Assembly (NCBI GenBank): GCA_030632925.1
Contig: DAOVTU010000033.1
Location: forward strand, 1-11,798
Length of the DNA: 11,798 bases
Direction of reading: 5' to 3'
From: Candidatus Krumholzibacteriia bacterium
GTDB lineage: Bacteria > Krumholzibacteriota > Krumholzibacteriia > LZORAL124-64-63
Shown here in pieces: positions 6,110-11,798 of this stretch. The notes under the pieces are model-generated. The model ran no database searches and had not been told where the DNA came from. It saw only the letters and a program-made list of their open reading frames with translations. The position numbers were made by a program, and so were the translations under genes. Position 1 is the stretch's first letter. Every line of letters begins with the position of its first letter.

Positions 6110-8785
6110 ATGTCGGACGAGACCAACAACACTCCGGAAAACGAAGACCTGCCCGAGACTCCCTCCATGGGCTCGAGCGGCGAGACGATTGTCGAAACCG
6201 GAATTGTCGAAAAGATGCGCAACAGCTACATCGAATATTCGATGAGCGTGATCATCAGCCGCGCCCTGCCCGATGTGCGCGACGGTTTGAAACCCGTGCA
6301 TCGGCGCGTATTGACCGCCATGAATGACCTGAACCTGTCGCCGGGCCGGCCCTATCGTAAATCGGCCAAGATCACTGGTGATACAACGGGTAACTACCAT
6401 CCCCACGGTACGGCGTCGGTTTACGACACCCTGGTGCGCATGGCCCAGGACTTCAGTCTGCGCTACCCGTTGGTCGATGGTCAGGGCAACTTTGGCTCGG
6501 TCGATGGCGACAACGCGGCGGCCGAACGTTATACCGAAGCGCGCATGACCAAGGTTGCCACGGAACTGATGAACGACCTGGACAAGGAAACCGTCGACTT
6601 CATTCCGAACTACGATGGATCGCGCATGATGCCCGCGGTCATGCCTTCGGTGGTGCCCAACCTGCTGGTCAATGGTGCTGATGGTATTGCCGTCGGTATG
6701 GCGACCAAGATTCCGCCCCACAACATGGGTGAAGTCTGCGACGGCCTGCTGGCCCTGTTGGATAATCCGAACCTTGAAGCGGCCGACATGCTGGACTACA
6801 TCCAGGGCCCGGATTTCCCGACCGGCGCGATCATTCACGGCCGGCGCGGAATTTACGACTACATCACCACCGGTCGTGGCCGTGTTGTGGTGCGCGCCCG
6901 CACCGAGACCGAGCTGCTGGACAACGGCAAGAGCCAGATCATCGTCAGCGAAATTCCCTATCAGGTGAACAAGAGCACTCTCATTGAGAAGATTGCCAAC
7001 CTGGTGCGCGGTGGCGTTATTGAAGGCATCACCGACTTGCGCGACGAGAGTGATCGCGAGGGCATGCGCATTGTCATCGTGCTGCGCAAGGACGCCTTCC
7101 CACAGGTGATTCTCAACAAGCTGTACACCCACACGACGATGCAGACGACCTTTGGCGTGATCAATCTGGCGTTGGTGGACCACCAACCCAAGGTGATGAG
7201 CACCAAAGAGACGATGCAGCACTTCCTCGACTTCCGCGAAGAAGTGATCATCCGGCGCACGAAGTACGAACTGCGCAAGGCCGAAGAGCGGGCCCACATT
7301 CTCGAGGGTTACCGCATCGCCCTGGACAACATCGACGAGATTGTCGAGATCATCAAAAAGAGCGAATCGCCCGACACGGCCCGCTCGGCCCTGATGGCGA
7401 AGTTCGGGTTATCCGAAATCCAGTCCCAGGCCATCCTGGACATGCGCCTGGCGCGCCTGACCGGCCTGGAACGCCAGAAAATCGAAGACGAATACGCGAT
7501 CCTGATCCAACGCATCGCCGAACTGCAGGCCATTTTGGACAGCCGTGAACTCGTGCTGCAAATCGTCCGCGAAGAAATCGCCGCCGTGCGCAAGTCGTAC
7601 GCCGACGAACGCCGCACGACCATCGTGGAAGACGAAGGCGAGATCGACATCGAAGATCTCATCGCCGACGAGCCCATGGTTGTGACGATCAGTAACCAGG
7701 GTTATGCCAAGCGTATTCCGCTGGACACCTATCGTGAGCAGGGCCGAGGTGGCAAGGGCATCACCGCCATGGGCACCAAGGACGAAGACTTCGTCGACAA
7801 CCTGTTCATCGCCTCGACCCACCAGTACCTGTTGGTATTGACGGAGAAGGGACAGCTCTACTGGCTGAAGGTGCATCGGGTGCCCCAGGGCGGTCGCACG
7901 GCCAAGGGTACGCCCATCGTGAACCTGATTCAGATCCAGCCCGGCGACAAAATCCACGCCGTGGTGCCGGTGCGCGAATTCAGCGAAGACAGCTATTTGT
8001 TCTTCGCCACCAACCTGGGCGTGGTCAAACGCACCCCGCTGGTGGACTTCTCGCGGCCGCGTCAGGCTGGCATCCGGGCCATCAACCTCATTGAGGACGA
8101 ACACTTGGTGGCGGTGCGGGAAACCGACGGCAACTGCGATGTTCTGGTGGCCACCAGTGGTGGCATGGCCATCCGATTCCATGAAACGGATTCGCGCTCC
8201 ATGGGCCGCACGGCTCGCGGGGTGCGCGGTATTCGCATGGGCACCAAGGAGCAGGTCATCGGCATGGTGGTCTTCAAACCCGAAGACCAGGACGGCGCCC
8301 TGTTGTCGGTGACCGAAAACGGTTATGGCAAGCGCACACCGCTCGGCGATTACCGCGTGCAGAAGCGTGGGGGCAAGGGCCTGATCACCATCAAGTGCAG
8401 CAAGCGCAACGGTGCCTTGCTGGCCATCCGCGACGTGCATCCGGGCGAACAGCTGATGGTCATTACGCGCGGCGGCATCATGATCCGCATCGCCATCGAC
8501 AGCATCAGCGAACAGAGCCGCAACACCCAGGGCGTGCGCATCATCAACCTCAAGGGCGAAGACAAGGTCGGTTCGATCGCGAAGATTTCGACCGAGGCAC
8601 TGGCCGGGGAAGAGGAGATGGAGGGCTTGATCGACGGAGAAGGCTTGATCGACGGAGAAGAGTTGGTTGACGTGGAGGCGACCGACGTGGTCGTTGAAGA
8701 TGCGACCGACGAAACGTCTGATGAAGCGCCTGCTGAAGATACAGACGAAACATCGACGGAAACGGATACCGAGCCCGAAAAATAA
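6110..8785 (+). CDS. gyrA: DNA gyrase subunit A
   Basis: GyrA cuts and rejoins DNA and wraps it for negative supercoiling. The 891-residue protein carries catalytic Tyr141 in AAAERYTEAR and the quinolone region GNYHPHGTASVYD (94-106). The C-terminal beta-pinwheel has the GyrA box of its first blade as QGRGGKG (544-550) and a second, QKRGGKG (751-757), the two-box layout also found in Bacillus-type GyrA; this makes it gyrase rather than ParC. The last 65 residues are strongly acidic and include a perfect 18-bp tandem duplication (8624-8659). At the positions of E. coli Asp82 and Ser83 it has Thr101 and Ala102, while Asp87 is kept (Asp106). ATG at 6110 follows a short GAGG (6101-6104). It ends 17 bp before a convergent gene. 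Confidence 0.98.
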   Translation: MSDETNNTPENEDLPETPSMGSSGETIVETGIVEKMRNSYIEYSMSVIISRALPDVRDGLKPVHRRVLTAMNDLNLSPGRPYRKSAKITGDTTGNYHPHGTASVYDTLVRMAQDFSLRYPLVDGQGNFGSVDGDNAAAERYTEARMTKVATELMNDLDKETVDFIPNYDGSRMMPAVMPSVVPNLLVNGADGIAVGMATKIPPHNMGEVCDGLLALLDNPNLEAADMLDYIQGPDFPTGAIIHGRRGIYDYITTGRGRVVVRARTETELLDNGKSQIIVSEIPYQVNKSTLIEKIANLVRGGVIEGITDLRDESDREGMRIVIVLRKDAFPQVILNKLYTHTTMQTTFGVINLALVDHQPKVMSTKETMQHFLDFREEVIIRRTKYELRKAEERAHILEGYRIALDNIDEIVEIIKKSESPDTARSALMAKFGLSEIQSQAILDMRLARLTGLERQKIEDEYAILIQRIAELQAILDSRELVLQIVREEIAAVRKSYADERRTTIVEDEGEIDIEDLIADEPMVVTISNQGYAKRIPLDTYREQGRGGKGITAMGTKDEDFVDNLFIASTHQYLLVLTEKGQLYWLKVHRVPQGGRTAKGTPIVNLIQIQPGDKIHAVVPVREFSEDSYLFFATNLGVVKRTPLVDFSRPRQAGIRAINLIEDEHLVAVRETDGNCDVLVATSGGMAIRFHETDSRSMGRTARGVRGIRMGTKEQVIGMVVFKPEDQDGALLSVTENGYGKRTPLGDYRVQKRGGKGLITIKCSKRNGALLAIRDVHPGEQLMVITRGGIMIRIAIDSISEQSRNTQGVRIINLKGEDKVGSIAKISTEALAGEEEMEGLIDGEGLIDGEELVDVEATDVVVEDATDETSDEAPAEDTDETSTETDTEPEK
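8624..8659 (+). repeat. 18-bp tandem duplication in the gyrA acidic tail
   Basis: Two perfect abutting copies of an 18-bp unit (8624-8641 and 8642-8659) encode the repeated hexapeptide GLIDGE. The duplication is in frame and lengthens the acidic GyrA tail. Replication slippage is the likely origin, and copy number may differ between strains. Confidence 0.9.
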
Positions 8786-8802
8786 ATCGGTGTTCGGTTG
8801 AA

Positions 8803-9984
8803 CTATCGGTGCCCGCCCCAACGGTTGACAATGAACCGTCGGGCGGGCACTTCCCATATCAGGTACATCGCAGCACAGAAGGCATTGGTCAAAACCAGCA
8901 ATACCGGCATGCGCGCCCAGCCCATCTTGTCGCTCACCATCAGCAGCGGTGTCATCATCACCGTCAACTGCACCAGATAAAATCCATAGGACACCTTGCC
9001 GAGGAAAACGAAGGGCCGCCAGCTCATCGCGCGGTGCACAAGGCCACCTTCCACGGTCAGGGCCAGGATCATTCCGCCAGACAATCCGGCCAGCAAATAG
9101 GCAAAAACATAAGTGAGCAACCGGCCCATGCGCGAAGGCTCGAGTTCGCAAAGGGTTTTGCCCCACATGCAGCCACCGATGCCTATAAAGAGAAGCAATA
9201 GAACCACATCGGCGCGCCATCCCCGCAACAAACGGTTCAGGTTCCAGCCGCGGTGGGCAAAGGCGGTCATCACGCCGATGGCGAATTCGGGCATCCGGCC
9301 AAAGAGGGTGGCGTGCAGCATGTGGTGGCGGGTGCCCATGAAGCCCTGCCAGTCGAGGCCGCTGGCGATACTCAGGCGCACGAGCAGTTCACCGAGCCCC
9401 GCCATGGCCACCACGACGCCACCGACGGCAAAAACCAGGCGCGCGGTGCGCCCGAAAGTCAGCGGCTCATTGGCGCGGCCTTTTTCAGTGGTGAGCTTGA
9501 GCAACAACGCAAAAAGCAGGGGCGCAAAAACGTAGAAACTTTCTTCGATGGTCAACGACCAGGCAGTGGGCAGGCCGGCGTATCGCAGGTGTTCGAAAAA
9601 ACCTTGGGTCATCGAAAGCGTCACCAGGGCATCCGGGACATCATGATCAAGGCCGTTCTTCAACAAGGCCGCGCTGTGTTCAATTACGGCAAAGAGCAGA
9701 AATAACGGCCAGATGCGCGCCACGCGTTTGACAAAGAACAAGCGCAGTGAAGATTCGCCCGCGGCCATCTTGTCGAAATAGATGCGCGTGATGAGAAAAC
9801 CACTGAGCACAAAAAATACCGAAACGCCCACCTGGCCCTGCCGCCACACGGGCATCAGTGGAATCCACTCGCCGCCAAAATCGACCCCGCGCCGGAGTGG
9901 TGGAAACAACCAGGCGTAGTGGTACATGAAGACAAGCAGGGCAGCCAGGGCGCGCAACGATGTGAGTGGTTTGACTTCTTTCAT
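8803..9984 (-). CDS. Acyltransferase-3 family membrane protein (OafA-like)
   Basis: An integral membrane O-acyltransferase of the acyltransferase-3 family, which typically moves acetyl or other acyl groups onto cell-surface sugars such as O-antigen or exopolysaccharide; the substrate here is unknown. From the chosen start it has 393 residues, normal for the family. It shows SLRALAALLVFMYHY (9-23) with the conserved Arg and catalytic-type His22, FFVLSGFLI (57-65), RVARIWPL (87-94), and WSLTIEESFY (142-151), with about ten hydrophobic segments. The start is uncertain. ATG at 9984 places the first helix normally but has no clear ribosome site; a TTG at 10029 has GGAAAGG six bases upstream and would add 15 residues; a TTG at 10071 is less likely. 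No sugar-synthesis neighbours are visible. Its 3' end lies within a strong hairpin facing gyrA. Confidence 0.92.
   Translation of the reverse strand: MKEVKPLTSLRALAALLVFMYHYAWLFPPLRRGVDFGGEWIPLMPVWRQGQVGVSVFFVLSGFLITRIYFDKMAAGESSLRLFFVKRVARIWPLFLLFAVIEHSAALLKNGLDHDVPDALVTLSMTQGFFEHLRYAGLPTAWSLTIEESFYVFAPLLFALLLKLTTEKGRANEPLTFGRTARLVFAVGGVVVAMAGLGELLVRLSIASGLDWQGFMGTRHHMLHATLFGRMPEFAIGVMTAFAHRGWNLNRLLRGWRADVVLLLLFIGIGGCMWGKTLCELEPSRMGRLLTYVFAYLLAGLSGGMILALTVEGGLVHRAMSWRPFVFLGKVSYGFYLVQLTVMMTPLLMVSDKMGWARMPVLLVLTNAFCAAMYLIWEVPARRFIVNRWGGHR
8809..8850. terminator. Nested perfect inverted repeat at a convergent gene junction
   Basis: A 10-bp outer stem (GTGCCCGCCC at 8809-8818 with GGGCGGGCAC at 8841-8850) encloses, after a small internal loop, a 6-bp inner stem (ACGGTT 8821-8826, AACCGT 8834-8839) and a 7-base loop. 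It begins 24 bases after the gyrA stop and lies in the last 14 sense codons of the convergent acyltransferase gene. No clear T-run follows on either strand, so it is not a textbook intrinsic terminator. It may still stop or protect gyrA transcripts, perhaps with Rho. Confidence 0.6.
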
Positions 9985-10141
9985 GATGCGGCGCAGTGTG
10001 CCACCGAAGGCTTTTCGAGTAAACCCCAAGATCGACCTTTCCGGGACGGCCACAGCAGCGGGTGGGGCCAAATTTCAAGCCGCGGTGAGGGGCTGATATT
10101 CGCAATTTCAGGCCACTTTGCTCCGTGGCCCCGATTCCGGG

Positions 10142-10171
10142 TTGAAACCGCTTCCCGAAAAACCCTAGTAT
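10142..10171 (+). promoter_or_regulatory. Possible promoter just upstream of the secreted-protein gene
   Basis: TTGAAA (10142-10147) and TAGTAT (10166-10171) are spaced by 18 bp and match the -35 and -10 consensus at five and four of six positions. The -10 element ends six bases before the ATG at 10178, so transcription would start at or next to the ATG, and there is no ribosome binding site. This fits a leaderless mRNA. The 193-bp divergent gap (9985-10177) also holds a small inverted repeat, GGCCAC (10111-10116) with GTGGCC (10125-10130). Confidence 0.35.
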
Positions 10172-10177
10172 CAGCCC

Positions 10178-11798
10178 ATGAGAAAAACGTCGACAAACCG
10201 CCTGGACCAACTGGGCCCGTCGCCCAGAAATTTTGGGCGATTCTTTTTCCCCATCATCCTTTGGTTGTTGGTGTCTTGTGCGGGCATATCACTTGTTGGT
10301 TCAGCAAAGGGTGCAGCGCCGAAGAATGAAAAAGCGGTGCACACATTCAGCCTGCCATCCGGCCTGGTGGCCAAGGTTCTACCGGACGGGTCGCTGACCA
10401 TCAACACGGGCCCCGGCGCCACTCCGCTGCTGATTTCCGAGATCTCTTCCTTGACCAACAGCCGCCGCAATCGCGGGCGCACCGCACCGCCGTTCACCGC
10501 CGTGGTGAGCGAAGGATCCATCGGGGGGCTGCGCGGGTTTTCAGCCAACTGCGATGACGACAACGACGGCGCCGTGGATGAAGACTTCCTTGATGGCCTG
10601 GACAACGACGGCGATGGCCGCATTGACGAAGACTTCGCGGCCATTGGCGAGTCCATGGTCGTCGTGCACCAGGACCTGAGCCGGGGCGGCGATCGGGCGG
10701 CCCATGTGGAATACTATCACTGGGACTACCCGCATCTGCGTTCGACTGTTTTTCTCTCGGCCAGGGGCACTCCAGGCCTGAGCAACGGCGGCACCTATCG
10801 CCTGATACTCGGCAACCAGAACTGGCGCGAAACGGCTATCGTGGCCAGTCGCCACAGCCTGAACGGAAAACCGGAAACCAACCGCCTGAATGCCTTTGTG
10901 GCCCAACCGTTGCGGCCGAACCCGGCGGGTGGAACAGCCGGGTTGGAAACCTGCGACCCCCTTGCCCGGCTTTGGGTTGGGGTTGTTGTGCTGAGCAATT
11001 CTTCCGCCGGACGCACCGTCCTTGACGGGGGCGTCTTGGACTTGCAGTTGAGTGAGCAGCCGTTGGCTGTGGCCATCTGTGTGGCAGAATCGTGGCTGCA
11101 GTTGAATCACCTGTTGAACGAGACAACCTGGGTGCGGGCCGGCGTGACCGACAAGATGACCGGCCAGCAGGCTCCCTGGATCGTGCCGCCCCTGTGCGTG
11201 CATTGCCGTTTGTCCGCGGCGCCGGAATTCCAGTGGCAACTGAACGCCAATGCCGAGCTGCAAGTGACGGCCCGCATCACGCCCCAACACAATGGCGCCC
11301 TGGACCCGGACCTGTTCCGCCTGGCAGGTGTGTATCTTGGCGCACCGCAGGAAATTATCTGGCGGCCCGACGCAGGCCCCGTGGTTTCAGTGCCGTGGAT
11401 CTGCATGAACGCCGCCCTGTTGAGCCGGCCCCATGACCGCCTGGCTGATCCCTATGCCGAGATGACCGCCCTGTTGGACCATCAGGGCTCGGGTCACCTG
11501 CAGTTCACCTTTGCCACGCCACAGCCCGGCCTTTTGGCTGCGGTCAGCGAGATTTCAGGCTCCTACCTGAACGGCCGCCCGTTCACGGCGCCGGTCAAGG
11601 CCGTGCCCACAGAGAAACCGGCGGTCAATCTGGGCGACATTTTTGTCAACGAGGCCAGGGGTGCCGAACTGGTGGTGGACCAGGTCGACCAGGAACAACT
11701 GCTGAAGTCCAGTTCCCAGCGCCCCACCCTGTCGCCCCAATTGCTCGAAGGGTTCCCCAATCCTTTCCGCGATGTGATCCGGATGCGCTACCTGGTTC
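10178..11798 (+). CDS. Large secreted protein with acidic calcium-type repeats and a C-terminal sorting-like motif (3' end cut)
   Basis: The frame is open from ATG 10178 to the window edge (540 complete codons, no stop), with an in-frame stop at 10166-10168 just before it. The family is not recognised. The N-terminus is basic, followed by a hydrophobic core (about residues 21-42). LVSC at 31-34 resembles a lipoprotein lipobox, while GSA or KGA near 41-46 would suit ordinary signal peptidase, so export is likely but its type is open. Residues 126-136 and 142-152 are two acidic repeats (DDDNDGAVDED, DNDGDGRIDED) of the MopE/thrombospondin type 3 kind that bind calcium. The middle is Ala/Leu/Pro-rich with C-x2-C at 340-343. 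At 526-540 FPNPFRDVIRMRYLV matches the start of FlgD-like or type IX secretion sorting domains. A surface or secreted role is inferred. Confidence 0.8.
   Translation, partial: MRKTSTNRLDQLGPSPRNFGRFFFPIILWLLVSCAGISLVGSAKGAAPKNEKAVHTFSLPSGLVAKVLPDGSLTINTGPGATPLLISEISSLTNSRRNRGRTAPPFTAVVSEGSIGGLRGFSANCDDDNDGAVDEDFLDGLDNDGDGRIDEDFAAIGESMVVVHQDLSRGGDRAAHVEYYHWDYPHLRSTVFLSARGTPGLSNGGTYRLILGNQNWRETAIVASRHSLNGKPETNRLNAFVAQPLRPNPAGGTAGLETCDPLARLWVGVVVLSNSSAGRTVLDGGVLDLQLSEQPLAVAICVAESWLQLNHLLNETTWVRAGVTDKMTGQQAPWIVPPLCVHCRLSAAPEFQWQLNANAELQVTARITPQHNGALDPDLFRLAGVYLGAPQEIIWRPDAGPVVSVPWICMNAALLSRPHDRLADPYAEMTALLDHQGSGHLQFTFATPQPGLLAAVSEISGSYLNGRPFTAPVKAVPTEKPAVNLGDIFVNEARGAELVVDQVDQEQLLKSSSQRPTLSPQLLEGFPNPFRDVIRMRYLV
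10220..10248 (+). terminator. Terminator-like hairpin inside the 5' end of the secreted-protein gene
   Basis: TCGCCCA (10220-10226) and TGGGCGA (10234-10240) form a 7-bp stem with a 7-base loop, followed at once by TTCTTTTT (10241-10248). This is the shape of an intrinsic terminator, placed about 40 bases into the coding frame. The T-run encodes the Phe residues that open the signal-peptide core, so it may be a by-product of coding. An attenuation role tied to translation is possible but unproven. Confidence 0.35.

Noticed and set aside
6032..7297. 421-codon minus-strand open frame opposite gyrA
   Set aside because: Antisense shadow of the conserved GyrA N-terminal domain.
7409..9220. 603-codon minus-strand open frame opposite gyrA and running into the acyltransferase
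   Set aside because: It overlaps two well-supported genes in other frames and has the same backwards-read composition.
9985..10071. Longer acyltransferase form from TTG at 10071
   Set aside because: The extra 29 residues are not typical of the family and this TTG has no ribosome site; a TTG at 10029 or the ATG at 9984 is more likely.
10541..11290. 249-codon minus-strand open frame
   Set aside because: It lies opposite the plus-strand secreted-protein frame, which has a signal peptide, calcium-type repeats and a sorting motif; the antisense product shows no domain.
11092..11436. 114-codon plus-strand open frame
   Set aside because: An out-of-frame shadow within the secreted-protein gene.

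Overview
The window covers a chromosomal replication-origin neighbourhood. All evidence is hand reading of the sequence; no database search was possible. In order on the + strand: the 3' part of dnaA (runs off the left edge), a 456-bp gap with the hallmarks of oriC, then dnaN, recF, a DUF721/DciA-like gene, gyrB and gyrA, all co-directional with gaps of 28 to 87 bp. After gyrA the gene order becomes accessory. A minus-strand acyltransferase-3 membrane protein converges on gyrA across only 17 bp. A divergent + strand gene for a large secreted protein runs off the right edge still open.

The origin is the most striking part. A perfect consensus DnaA box (1135-1143) is followed by a run of C, six perfect CTA trinucleotides (1148-1165) and an A/T-only tract (1166-1178). 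This is the order box, GC spacer, DnaA-trio, unwinding element described for Bacillus-type origins. Upstream lie seven exact copies of the 7-mer TTATCCC or its complement GGGATAA. Five are in minus orientation at spacings near whole helical turns, and two are in plus orientation, so this origin appears to use a TTATCCC box variant.

The core genes work together: DnaA opens the origin, DnaN is the polymerase clamp, RecF acts at gaps and stalled forks, the DUF721 protein is a candidate helicase-loading factor, and GyrAB removes positive supercoils. Gyrase rather than topoisomerase IV is indicated by GyrA-box motifs in the GyrA C-terminal domain. The quinolone-determining region of GyrA carries alanine at the position of E. 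coli Ser83 and threonine at Asp82.

The organism is a moderately high-GC bacterium. The right-edge protein has paired acidic D-x-D-x-D-G calcium-type repeats and ends at the window edge in an F-P-N-P-F motif. That motif is typical of the C-terminal sorting/FlgD-like domains common in the Bacteroidota/FCB group and related uncultured phyla (Krumholzibacteriota-, Eisenbacteria- or Latescibacteria-like). This placement is inferred from one motif, the gene order and the GyrA/GyrB style, and is not firm.

Three hairpins were found outside the origin: a nested 42-nt inverted repeat at the gyrA/acyltransferase convergence, a short perfect hairpin with phased A-tracts between gyrB and gyrA, and a terminator-like hairpin inside the 5' end of the secreted-protein gene. 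No tRNA, rRNA, CRISPR array, insertion sequence or phage gene was seen.
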